Shown here: one piece after another, positions 6,392 through 12,464 of the stretch
Layout: each line of letters opens with the position of its first letter
Position numbering within the stretch: the stretch's first letter is position 1
Assembly (NCBI GenBank): GCA_025928215.1
Contig: JAICJW010000092.1
Span: 1-12,464 of the forward strand
From: Chloroflexia bacterium
GTDB lineage: Bacteria; Chloroflexota; Chloroflexia; Thermomicrobiales; JALYUS01
Reading direction: 5' to 3'
Length of the DNA stretch: 12,464 nucleotides
Made by a program: the position numbers and the translations under genes
Notes under the pieces: model-generated
Databases searched by the model: none
What the model was told of the DNA's origin: nothing
The model's input: only the letters and a program-made list of their open reading frames with translations

Positions 6392-6642
6392 CCCGCTGTC
6401 TGGTACCAATGTAGCAGCGAATACTTTCAGGATAGGTCGCAGCTAGGCCTGGAGGGGCTTGCCGACACGAGTGACAATATCCGTGAGACGCATGTGACGC
6501 AGTCCACGCGGATGGGGACGATACCGGAGGAGGTGAGCGCGCCGCTAACGATGCTTGGTACGGCGAGCACACAAACACCGGGCGACCCATGAGGCAGGGT
6601 CTGTGCACCGTCCGGTCACATCGGTGACGGCAATCAGCGCCT
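6392..6642. other. Gap between convergent hydrolase and DinB-like genes
   Basis: No confident gene is seen. In the frame of the hydrolase, 66 codons stay open from 6392 to the TGA at 6590-6592, with a fairly ordinary composition (for example ETHVTQSTRMGTIPEEVSA), but no ribosome-binding site or known family fits. G+C drops here (bases 6421-6480 are 32 of 60) compared with both flanking genes. No clear terminator hairpin was found. Confidence 0.4.
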
Positions 6643-7194
6643 TCAGCGGGGGTGTTCCGACGCGTGGGTACCGGTCGGGCCGCTCGGCGCGGGGGCCGTC
6701 GCGAGTACCTGCTTGATTCCCGGCAGATGCATCCCCGGGTGCGAGAGCAAGGGCCGCTCGATGAACGCCGCCGCCGTCTTGCCGGGGAACGGCCCGTAGG
6801 TCACCGTCCGCTCCAGATCGTCGTCGCTCAGGCGCTCGATGACATTCGCCGTCTTCTCCCCCTCCGCCCGCAATCGCGCGATCGTCGCCCCCCGGTCCGG
6901 GCACGGATCGGCTTCCCAGCGCGCTGCGTTGACCGCGTGCAGCTCCGCCATCGTGAAGGTGTGCGGCACCTCGTCCCATGCCAGCGGCTGTTCCTGCCCG
7001 GTGAGGCACGCCAGCATCGCCTTCGTCTCCACCCCGTAGCCCCAAGCGATATGGTCAAGCAGGAATGCGACGGTGCGCCCCTCGTGGGCGACCATCCGCC
7101 GCCAGTCCGTCTCGGAACACCCCTCGACGAAGCGGATTGTGCCTTCGTTCACTTCCCGGAACCGCGCTGCCAACTCGTGTGCCCGTCCACTCAT
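6643..7194 (-). CDS. DinB-like (DinB/YfiT four-helix) metalloprotein
   Basis: A 183-residue protein of the DinB superfamily of four-helix-bundle metal-binding enzymes, which includes thiol-dependent S-transferases and many uncharacterised members. The metal ligand pattern is visible: His48 in FLLDHIAWG after helix 2, and His152/His156 in SHPGMHLPGI before the C-terminus. The start is ATG 7194, preceded by AAAGGGGG 4 nt upstream; the longer open frame reaching 7344 lies over the promoter region and is not protein-like. The last 20 residues (LATAPAPSGPTGTHASEHPR) look like an unstructured tail. The gene converges on the hydrolase gene across a 251-nt gap and shares the high-GC codon style of that block (bases 6841-6900 are 44 of 60 G+C). 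The substrate is unknown. Confidence 0.85.
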   Translation of the reverse strand: MSGRAHELAARFREVNEGTIRFVEGCSETDWRRMVAHEGRTVAFLLDHIAWGYGVETKAMLACLTGQEQPLAWDEVPHTFTMAELHAVNAARWEADPCPDRGATIARLRAEGEKTANVIERLSDDDLERTVTYGPFPGKTAAAFIERPLLSHPGMHLPGIKQVLATAPAPSGPTGTHASEHPR

Positions 7195-7228
7195 TGCGCC
7201 CCCTTTCTCCCAACGCTCGGTGAAAAAC

Positions 7229-7234
7229 AGTATA
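7229..7234 (-). promoter_or_regulatory. Putative -10 box of the DinB-like gene
   Basis: TATACT on the minus strand (complement of 7229-7234) lies 35 nt upstream of the DinB-like start in an AT-rich stretch (7221-7270). No good -35 box is present at 16-18 nt; a TTGACG (complement of 7264-7269) is 29 nt away, too far for a standard promoter. Confidence 0.35.
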
Positions 7235-7327
7235 CACAAATACGACGAGGCGAACCGAAAAAGCGTCAAAATAGATGAGCCGAAAGTGTATCTTCCCATC
7301 CTCTCACGAGACGTGTTGCGGCAGCAG

Positions 7328-7660
7328 TCACGCGACCCGCGCAAGCCGTCGCACGAGCAGTCGGATCATCGCCACCTCGGTTATCCTTTCGCCCGTCTGC
7401 ACGTTCCGCTCGGAGTCAATGCGCAGGCGGCAGTGGCGCATCAGCCAGGCGAATCATGCCCAAAGGGCAACCCGGCCCCACCAACCACCGCCGCAGCTCA
7501 GCAATAGACGACGTGCCAGGGAGGGAAATCAGCAGGCATACCGCCCCGAGGGCACCCGCGCCATCGGCAGCCGGTATGCAGCAGGTACAAGATGGCATCG
7601 AAGACGCTGCGGAGTGAATAGCGCCGCCGACGCAGAGCCGTGGCGAGCGGCAAGCGGCGA
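7328..7660 (-). pseudogene. Decayed IS5-family transposase remnant, core deleted
   Basis: Two halves of an IS5-family DDE transposase are read on the minus strand. The first (about 7660 to 7501) reads ...RRRYSLRSVFDAILYLLHTG CRW... and ends PADFPPWHVVYC before a stop, matching the family N-terminus (REV..AIFYLLRTGCQWR...FPPWQTVYYYFRRW). Frame-shifted ELRRWL follows. The second, in another frame, reads FAWLMRHCRLRIDSERNVQT and then EVAMIRLLVRRLARVA up to TGA 7328-7330, matching the usual C-terminus (FAWL.RYRRL..DYE...ET....L.MIRLM.RRLA). The central catalytic region, most of the DDE domain, is missing. No start codon, terminal inverted repeats or target duplication were identified. The element lies directly after the oxidoreductase stop and next to the GC-rich block. 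Confidence 0.75.
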
Positions 7661-7665
7661 TGTTC

Positions 7666-8652
7666 CTACGACAAACGGATCACCCGGCCCGTGATCGCGG
7701 ATTCATTCGCGGCGAGGACGAGGCGGTGCGTCTTCATCGCGTCGTCAAATGATTGTCGGACGCCGCGCATGTCGCCGGTCGTGATCGCATGGAAGAAGGC
7801 GCGAGAGAAATTGCGCTCTCCATCGCCGCTCTGGCCGGGGAACTCCTCGGCTCCTTCGGGCGTCGTCCACGTGCAACCGTTCCAGGCGAACTCCGCCTTG
7901 CCGTCCGCGGCGATAATTGCCAGGCCGGCACTGGGGGCAATTCCCGGCATGAGGGCGTACGTGCTGGCGTAGCCGCAGACCGCGCCATTGGCCCACTGGA
8001 CCGTGAGGGCGTAGCCATCCCAGTTGTCCCAATTCTCTTTGCCATGCATCACCTGATCGGTGTAGCGGGCGTACACCTCGACCGGCTCGGTCTGCATCAC
8101 ATAGCGGCAGAGATCGAGGTAATGGATGCCCCACTCAACGACGTGCCCGCCGCCCCACGAGCGCCGCCAGTTACCGGGGATATCCGGCCCCTTGCGGTAG
8201 TTCCAGATGTGCGTGAGGGCGACGTTCTGCGCGGAGAGGCGGTCGCGCATCGTATCCGACCCCGCCGCATACCGCAGTTGATGGCAGACGTGAACGAGTC
8301 GCCCCGCTTTTGCCGCCGCATCGCCGATGGCTTCCGCTTCCTCGATCGTCAGGGCGATGGGCTTCTCAAGGACGACGTGTGCGCCCCGTTCGAGGGCGGC
8401 GACCGCCAGGTCCCGGTGGAGGGGTGGCGGAGTCGTGATGTAGACAACATCCGGCGATGCCGCGTCGAGCATCGTCATTGCATCGGTATAAGCGGTGGCG
8501 TGCGGCGCGTGGGCGCCGACGAGGGTGCGCGCGCGGCCCTCATCCACATCGGCGATGCCGACGATGCGCGCCTCCTGTTCGAGATCGGCGACCGCCTCCG
8601 TATGGGCAAGCCCGCGCCTGCCCGCGCCAATGACCGCGACATTCAACGTCAT
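7666..8652 (-). CDS. Gfo/Idh/MocA-family NAD(P)-dependent oxidoreductase
   Basis: A 328-residue sugar-type dehydrogenase, cytosolic. The N-terminal Rossmann motif is GAGRRG (9-14), with IADVD (33-37) as the acidic end of beta-2. The EKP motif (96-98, Lys97) and the catalytic segment VVEWGIHYLDL with His177 and Asp180 are intact. Family members oxidise or reduce sugars, inositols and their derivatives; the L-arabinose 1-dehydrogenase of Azospirillum belongs to this fold, which fits the neighbouring sugar-acid dehydratase and lyase genes. ATG 8652 has AAGGGAG with 7 nt spacing. It is separated from the dehydratase gene by 83 nt that contain a palindromic repeat, which may reduce its expression relative to the upstream genes. 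A transposase remnant follows its stop within 10 nt. Confidence 0.92.
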   Translation of the reverse strand: MTLNVAVIGAGRRGLAHTEAVADLEQEARIVGIADVDEGRARTLVGAHAPHATAYTDAMTMLDAASPDVVYITTPPPLHRDLAVAALERGAHVVLEKPIALTIEEAEAIGDAAAKAGRLVHVCHQLRYAAGSDTMRDRLSAQNVALTHIWNYRKGPDIPGNWRRSWGGGHVVEWGIHYLDLCRYVMQTEPVEVYARYTDQVMHGKENWDNWDGYALTVQWANGAVCGYASTYALMPGIAPSAGLAIIAADGKAEFAWNGCTWTTPEGAEEFPGQSGDGERNFSRAFFHAITTGDMRGVRQSFDDAMKTHRLVLAANESAITGRVIRLS

Positions 8653-8683
8653 GTTCCTACTCCCTTATGATGCCTAACCCCAA

Positions 8684-8775
8684 CCCCTTCCCGGCACGGG
8701 AAGGAGCCAGGGGAGGGGGCTACTCCGCTACTCCGCTACTCCGCCCCCCGGCTCTCGGTTCCCGTTGGGGGAACC
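8684..8775. repeat. Composite palindromic and tandem GC-rich repeat
   Basis: Within 92 bases are an 8-bp stem with a 3-nt loop (8686-8693 with 8697-8704), three exact tandem copies of CTACTCCG (8720-8727, 8728-8735, 8736-8743), and a second stem (8757-8763 with 8769-8775). The right half overlaps the 3' end of the dehydratase gene, whose TAG stop (8736-8738 on the minus strand) lies inside the third octamer. It resembles a dispersed intergenic repeat. In an mRNA it would form hairpins between the dehydratase and oxidoreductase cistrons. Confidence 0.65.
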
Positions 8776-10502
8776 CCCGTACCGCCGGAAAGGTCGTCCA
8801 CCATCTGACCATTGGCCCGCGCGAAATCGAAATCGCATCCCTCGTGTGCCTGGAGAACGTGGTTCAGGTAGAGCCAGTGATAGCCGCGCACATTCGACGG
8901 CACCGGACTTCTCCACTCCTTCAGGCGGGATTGCATCTCTTCATCGGAAATGAGGACGTTGAGCGTCCGCTCCGGCACGTTCAACGCGATGATGTCGCCA
9001 TCGCGCACCGCCGCGAGTGGGCCGCCCGCCGCTGCTTCCGGCGAGACGTGGAGGACAGTCGTGCCGAAGGCCGTGCCGCTCATCCGGGCATCGGTGATCC
9101 GCACGATGTCGCGGATACCGCGCCGGATCAGTTTGTTCGGCACGGCGACGCCACCCCCCGTCTCCGGCATGCCGGGATACCCGAGTGGACCTTGATAGCG
9201 CTGCACGATTACCGCGTTCGGATCCATATCGTAATCATCGCTGTGCAGCGCGGCATGCAGTTCGTCGTTCGAGTTGAAGACGACCGCCGGGCCGCGATGG
9301 ACGAGGAGATGCGGCGAAGCGGCCGTCTGCTTAATCACTGCGCCGAAGGGGGCGAGGTTGCCGTGCAGAATCGCTGTGCCGCCCTCGTTGTTCAGTGGAT
9401 TGGCGAGCGGGCGGATCACCTCGTGATCGCGCGATCCGGTGGCGTCGGCGAGGTTCTCGCCAATCGTTTTCGTCGTCACGGTGAGGCAGTCACGGTGCAG
9501 GAGCGATTCGATCTCCTTCATCACCGCGGGCACGCCACCCGCCTCGAACATCTCGTTCATCATGAACTCGCCGGAGGGCTTGACATTGACGATGAACGGC
9601 GTCGTCCGGCTGATGTGGTCGAAGAGGGAGAGGGGCAGGTCAATGCCAAGTCGCCCGGCGTAGGCGACGAGATGGATGACGGCATTCGTGCTGCCGCCAA
9701 TTGCCATGCTGACACGGATTGCGTTTTCCAGCGATTCACGCGTGATGATGTCCGACGGCTTGATACCGCGCTTGACGAGTTCGATGATCTGTCGCCCGGA
9801 CGCCTCTGCCGTGCGGTAGCGGCGCGCGTCCACCGCCGGGATATTCGCGGAGCCGGTCAGGCAGAGGCCCATCGCCTCGGCGAGGCTCGTCATCGTGCTC
9901 GCCGTCCCCATCACCTCGCAGTGGCCGACGCTCCGCTTGTAGCCGGACTCGAACTCCATCATCTCCTCGTCGGTGACGAGTCCGGCACGCAGTTCGGCGT
10001 CCATCTTCGTGTAGTCTGTCGTGCCGACATCGCGCCCGCGATAGCGGCCGGAGAGCGACGGCCCCCCCGTGACGAGGATCGCGGGCAGGTTCGCGCTCGC
10101 CGCGCCCATAATCATCGCGGGGGTCGTCTTATCGCACGACGAGAGCAGCACGACGCCATCGAGCGGCTGCGCGCGAATCATCTCCTCGACATCCATCGCC
10201 ATCAGGTTGCGGAACATCATCGTCGTTGGCGACATAAACGTCTCGCCGAGGGAGATGACGGGAAACTCCAATGGCAACCCGCCCGCCTGCCAGACGCCGC
10301 GCTTGACCGCCTCCGCGACATCGCGCAGATGGTAATTGCAGTTGTTTAGCTCGCTCCACGAGTTGCAGATACCGATGATCGGTCGCCCATCCATATCGTC
10401 ACTCGTGAACCCCTCGCCCATCAGAAAGGCGCGCGAGACCGTGCGCCCCTTGCCATACTTGCCCAGCCAGCCGCCGCCGAGATTGGGTGGTGTCATCGCC
10501 AT
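8736..10502 (-). CDS. IlvD/Edd-family dehydratase, probably sugar-acid dehydratase
   Basis: A 588-residue Fe-S dehydratase of the IlvD/Edd family, which removes water from 2,3-dihydroxy acids. Likely cluster ligands are Cys55 (ELNNCNYHLR), Cys123 (LSSCDKTTPAM) and Cys195 (VGHCEVMGTASTM). The C-terminal domain shows GNLAPFGAVIK, GYPGMPE and DARMSGTAFGT with the putative catalytic Ser475, followed by HVSPEAAAGGPLA. CEVMGTASTM in place of CGGMFTANTM, and RMSGTAFGTTVLHVSPEA, are more like the pentonate (L-arabonate/D-xylonate) branch than biosynthetic dihydroxy-acid dehydratase, so ilvD is not assigned. The gene starts 14 nt after the lyase gene, an operon arrangement. The last 16 or so residues (GGTGVPPTGTESRGAE) derive from repeat DNA and are probably unstructured. 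A role in branched-chain amino acid synthesis remains possible. Confidence 0.9.
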   Translation of the reverse strand: MAMTPPNLGGGWLGKYGKGRTVSRAFLMGEGFTSDDMDGRPIIGICNSWSELNNCNYHLRDVAEAVKRGVWQAGGLPLEFPVISLGETFMSPTTMMFRNLMAMDVEEMIRAQPLDGVVLLSSCDKTTPAMIMGAASANLPAILVTGGPSLSGRYRGRDVGTTDYTKMDAELRAGLVTDEEMMEFESGYKRSVGHCEVMGTASTMTSLAEAMGLCLTGSANIPAVDARRYRTAEASGRQIIELVKRGIKPSDIITRESLENAIRVSMAIGGSTNAVIHLVAYAGRLGIDLPLSLFDHISRTTPFIVNVKPSGEFMMNEMFEAGGVPAVMKEIESLLHRDCLTVTTKTIGENLADATGSRDHEVIRPLANPLNNEGGTAILHGNLAPFGAVIKQTAASPHLLVHRGPAVVFNSNDELHAALHSDDYDMDPNAVIVQRYQGPLGYPGMPETGGGVAVPNKLIRRGIRDIVRITDARMSGTAFGTTVLHVSPEAAAGGPLAAVRDGDIIALNVPERTLNVLISDEEMQSRLKEWRSPVPSNVRGYHWLYLNHVLQAHEGCDFDFARANGQMVDDLSGGTGVPPTGTESRGAE

Positions 10503-10516
10503 GTGCCTGCCCTATC

Positions 10517-11425
10517 CTAAATCGAGAAGAGATCGGAGACGTCGCGCAGGATTTCGTCGAGTTCCTTGTGATCGTATTCGTCGAGACCGGAATCGCGGCG
10601 GGAGCGCAATGTTGTGTTCGCGATCACGCCGCGCCGTTTGAGGACTTCCTTATAGACGACCGGCCCGAATGCCGCCTCCATATTGAGGAGGGGCAACAGG
10701 CGATTGAATGTCCGCCGCGCCTTGTCGAGATTCCCGGCGTCGAGGGCGTTCCAGATATTCACATGGATGTCTGTCGTCTGGCAGGCGGGCATCGTGCCGC
10801 ACGCGCCGCGCCGGAACTCGTCCATCAGATAGCGCCCGCCGATACCGCCCATGATCCCCTCGCAGGCGTCGCCCGCCGTCGCGAGCACGGTCGTCATCAG
10901 GTGGCCGGAATTTGCCGTCTCTTCCTTGAGGTAGGAGACGTTGTCAATTTCGGTCATCACGCGGGTCATCTGGTGCGCGGTCATCTGCGTTCCGGCAGGG
11001 CCGCCCCAATTCTGGAGAAAGACGGGCAAGTCGTCTGCCGCGTCCGCCACGGCCTGATAAAAGGCGAAGACCGATTCGGGATCAACGAGACGGACGCCGT
11101 ACGGTGGCATCGCAATCACCGCATCCGCGCCGACCTGCCGGGCGTACTTCGTGTACAGCACGGATGCCTGCGTACTGACGCCCGAGACGCCAATGACAAC
11201 CGGAACGCGCTTCGCGGTCGTCTCGACGACGAGCCGCGTCACGCGCTTGCGCTCGTCATCGAGGAGTGTCGGTGATTCGCTGGCATTAACCGGCGCGACG
11301 ATGCCGTGCGCGCCCGCGCGGACGCACCAATCCACCTCATTTTTGAGTGAATCTTCGTCAATATTCCCGTGGCGGTCAAAGGGGGTGACGGGGATCGTGA
11401 AGACGCCGCGAAATCCTTGTGCCAT
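10517..11425 (-). CDS. DHDPS/NAL-family lyase, likely 2-keto-3-deoxy sugar acid dehydratase or aldolase
   Basis: A 302-residue (beta/alpha)8-barrel enzyme of the dihydrodipicolinate synthase / N-acetylneuraminate lyase superfamily. The Schiff-base lysine is Lys167 in SYLKEET. The pyruvate-binding loop that reads GTTGE in true DHDPS is VNASESPTL (46-54) here, and the catalytic YNVP motif is replaced by FLQNWGGPAG (136-145), so the usual Tyr is Gln138. Loss of that Tyr with a Q-N/D pair is a feature I associate with 2-keto-3-deoxy-pentonate dehydratases, though this is from memory. The neighbouring sugar-acid dehydratase supports that role: it would make the substrate for this enzyme. GGAG 7 nt upstream of ATG 11425 fixes the start. 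It is the first gene of the minus-strand operon. dapA is not assigned. Confidence 0.9.
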   Translation of the reverse strand: MAQGFRGVFTIPVTPFDRHGNIDEDSLKNEVDWCVRAGAHGIVAPVNASESPTLLDDERKRVTRLVVETTAKRVPVVIGVSGVSTQASVLYTKYARQVGADAVIAMPPYGVRLVDPESVFAFYQAVADAADDLPVFLQNWGGPAGTQMTAHQMTRVMTEIDNVSYLKEETANSGHLMTTVLATAGDACEGIMGGIGGRYLMDEFRRGACGTMPACQTTDIHVNIWNALDAGNLDKARRTFNRLLPLLNMEAAFGPVVYKEVLKRRGVIANTTLRSRRDSGLDEYDHKELDEILRDVSDLFSI

Positions 11426-11504
11426 ACGATTGCTCCTTCGTCGCGAAAGGGCCGAGGGTTGATGCGCACGTGCCCCTGGCCTTCATCCTGCCAACGTTGC
11501 GGGC

Positions 11505-11513
11505 AGTGTAGCA
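11505..11513 (-). promoter_or_regulatory. Putative extended -10 promoter of the sugar-acid operon
   Basis: On the minus strand TGCTACACT (complement of 11505-11513) is an extended -10 element (TGn plus TACACT). Transcription would start near 11498 and leave a leader of about 70 nt. No convincing -35 is seen. Two CACGTG palindromes (around 11466 and 11536) flank it; they may be chance. A GATAAT on the plus strand (11527-11532) could serve thpR but lacks a -35. Confidence 0.35.
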
Positions 11514-11567
11514 CGATGCCCGGTGCGATAATCATCACGTGAAGACGATGTGCGGAGGGGGGAAGTG

Positions 11568-12236
11568 ATGCGACAGGAATCGGGTTCTGACCCCCTCAGC
11601 CCTCTCCCCGCCTCCGGTCCTCGGTATCAGCGGTTGTTCATCGCGCTCGAAACGAACGAGGCGATGCAGCAGGCGATTACGTCCGTGCAACAGACGCTCA
11701 GGCGGCGCGGCGCGAGCCTACCGGGAGGGATGCCCGTACGCTGGGTGCGACCATTCCAGATGCATCTGACGTTGCAATTCCTCGGCAATGTCATGTCGGC
11801 GCGTATTCCGTCGTTGGTGTGTGCCGTTGCTCCGGCCGTCGCGGCGCATGATGCGATCTTCCTGGGCGCGGGTGAGGTCGGCGCCTTTCCGTCGGTGGAG
11901 GCACCGCGCGTCCTCTGGCTCGGCGTGCGAGGCACGGCTGATGAATTGCCAGCCGTACAGCGGTCAGTGACGGAAGCGGTGCGAACCGTTGCGGGCGTCG
12001 TCGCTGATCGCAAGCCATTCCAGCCACATCTGACACTTGGGCGGGTGGAGCGGCAGCATCGCGATGCACCGGGCCTGGCGGCAATTGCGGCGGCGCTCGC
12101 TCGCCCCGTCGCCGTGCCACCCGCCGGATGGCCGGTAGCGAGTGTCGCGCTGATCCGCAGTGTGCTCGGCGCGGGCGGATCGCGGTATACTGTGCTGGAG
12201 CGGTTTCCGCTCCGGAACGGAGAGCAGGCGCGATGA
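11568..12236 (+). CDS. thpR: RNA 2',3'-cyclic 3'-phosphodiesterase ThpR (2H family)
   Basis: A cytosolic 2H phosphoesterase that opens 2',3'-cyclic phosphates on RNA (formerly 2'-5' RNA ligase). Both catalytic HxTx motifs are present: HLTL at 66-69 (in MHLTLQFLG) and HLTL at 154-157 (in FQPHLTLGRV). The family N-terminus RLFIALE begins at residue 22, so the first 21 residues (MRQESGSDPLSPLPASGPRY and Q) are an extension, encoded by GC-rich sequence (11586-11620) that looks like repeat DNA. ATG 11568 is preferred because a GGAGGGGGG run ends 5 nt upstream; GTG 11550 would precede that run. The 222-residue length is slightly above the usual 180-200. The stop overlaps a short ORF by ATGA, and prfA follows 111 nt later. 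Confidence 0.93.
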   Translation: MRQESGSDPLSPLPASGPRYQRLFIALETNEAMQQAITSVQQTLRRRGASLPGGMPVRWVRPFQMHLTLQFLGNVMSARIPSLVCAVAPAVAAHDAIFLGAGEVGAFPSVEAPRVLWLGVRGTADELPAVQRSVTEAVRTVAGVVADRKPFQPHLTLGRVERQHRDAPGLAAIAAALARPVAVPPAGWPVASVALIRSVLGAGGSRYTVLERFPLRNGEQAR

Positions 12237-12289
12237 AGGTGATTCAGAGAGTCCAGAACAGTTGGCGTGACATCCCCGCGCATGGGTAG
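12233..12289 (+). CDS. Candidate 18-codon ORF overlapping thpR stop (ATGA)
   Basis: ATG 12233 overlaps the thpR TGA and opens 18 codons (MKVIQRVQNSWRDIPAHG) to TAG 12287-12289. The overlap would allow translational coupling, and a purine-rich stretch (GGAGAGCAGG) lies upstream within thpR. It matches nothing known and may be chance. A 6-bp GC stem (12273-12278 with 12294-12299) spans its end; no T-tract follows. Confidence 0.2.
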   Translation: MKVIQRVQNSWRDIPAHG

Positions 12290-12347
12290 CGACCGGGGAA
12301 GCATTCCGCACGCCGAATTGTTGTAACGCCTGGAGGGCTGAATCACG

Positions 12348-12464
12348 ATGCAGATGTTTGATACCCTCGCCGACATCGAGCGGCGCTATCTCGCGATTGA
12401 AGATGAAATGGGCAAGCCGGAGGTCGTCACCGACCATCTCCGGCTCTCCGCGCTCGGCCGCGAG
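12348..12464 (+). CDS. prfA: Peptide chain release factor 1, first 39 codons
   Basis: Release factor 1 recognises UAA and UAG stop codons and triggers hydrolysis of peptidyl-tRNA on the ribosome. Only the start of the N-terminal coiled domain is present, running off the window end: MFDTLADIERRYLAIEDEMG (residues 3-22), then KPEVVTDHLRLSALGRE. This matches the RF1 opening (MLDKLEEIEERYEELEELLSDPEVISDPERL...) in spacing and charge pattern. ATG 12348 has GGAGGG 10 nt upstream; ATG 12354 two codons later is a less well placed alternative. The catalytic GGQ and the PxT anticodon-like motif lie beyond the window, so distinction from RF2 rests on the N-terminal pattern only. Confidence 0.85.
   Translation, partial: MQMFDTLADIERRYLAIEDEMGKPEVVTDHLRLSALGRE

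Noticed and set aside
6545..7045. 166-codon minus-strand frame overlapping the DinB-like gene and the following gap
   Set aside because: Out-of-frame overlap with the DinB-like gene, low-complexity Gly/Ala/Arg composition and no family signal; only its tail lies in the gap.
7264..7269. TTGACG as -35 of the DinB-like promoter
   Set aside because: The nearest good -10 (TATACT) is 29 nt away, outside the range of a standard promoter.
7753..8670. 305-codon plus-strand open frame opposite the Gfo/Idh gene
   Set aside because: Antisense shadow of a clear oxidoreductase with intact motifs; no ribosome-binding site or family match.
8720..8743. Three tandem octamers as a possible CRISPR or iteron array
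   Set aside because: The units are 8 bp and directly adjacent with no spacers, next to a dispersed palindromic repeat; no replication gene is near.
8667..10349. 560-codon plus-strand open frame opposite the IlvD/Edd gene
   Set aside because: It is antisense to a well-conserved enzyme gene, its translation is Arg/His-rich without any recognisable domain, and long antisense frames are expected at this G+C.
10487..11275. 262-codon plus-strand open frame opposite the DHDPS-family gene
   Set aside because: Antisense shadow; the minus-strand enzyme carries the Schiff-base motif and operon spacing.
10517..11425. Assignment of the lyase as dapA (lysine biosynthesis)
   Set aside because: The GTTGE and YNVP motifs of true DHDPS are not conserved and the gene sits in a sugar-acid type operon.

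Overview
The window is a high-G+C bacterial chromosome segment. It mixes housekeeping genes (ftsH, a darA-type c-di-AMP receptor, thpR, prfA) with accessory metabolic genes. A DarA/PstA receptor, a Gram-positive-type DUF402 protein and a free-standing SWIM zinc-finger protein, all GC-rich, suggest Chloroflexota (Thermomicrobia-like) or a related Terrabacteria lineage. This is an inference from gene content; no rRNA or other decisive marker is present. No tRNA, rRNA or CRISPR array was seen.

Layout: the 3' part of ftsH (+) ends at 1108 and is followed by a strong hairpin. A compact unit follows at 1179-1360: a near-consensus promoter, a 27-codon small ORF, and an intrinsic terminator whose loop holds the stop codon. 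A small SWIM zinc-finger gene (+) comes next. On the minus strand, darA is followed by a small unknown ORF. Across a palindromic, probably shared control region, a plus-strand unknown gene (possible dual OB fold) diverges from darA. It converges, with a 16-nt tail overlap, on a minus-strand DUF402 phosphatase-like gene.

From 4132 to 7194 lies a block visibly richer in G+C than its neighbours: a ketopantoate reductase family gene, a SnoaL-like gene, an alpha/beta hydrolase (all +, operon-like) and a DinB-like gene (-). It is bordered at 7328-7660 by the decayed remains of an IS5-family transposase that has lost its catalytic core, so the block may be an acquired island.

The minus-strand operon at 7666-11425 is transcribed as DHDPS/NAL-family lyase, then IlvD/Edd-family dehydratase, then Gfo/Idh/MocA oxidoreductase. 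This is the enzyme set of non-phosphorylating sugar oxidation (for example L-arabinose or D-xylose through the sugar acid to a 2-keto-3-deoxy acid). Lactonase and terminal semialdehyde dehydrogenase genes are not in the window. GC-rich palindromic repeat sequence sits between the dehydratase and oxidoreductase genes and appears to supply the dehydratase C-terminal tail.

The window closes on the plus strand with thpR (RNA 2',3'-cyclic phosphodiesterase) and the first 39 codons of prfA (release factor 1).
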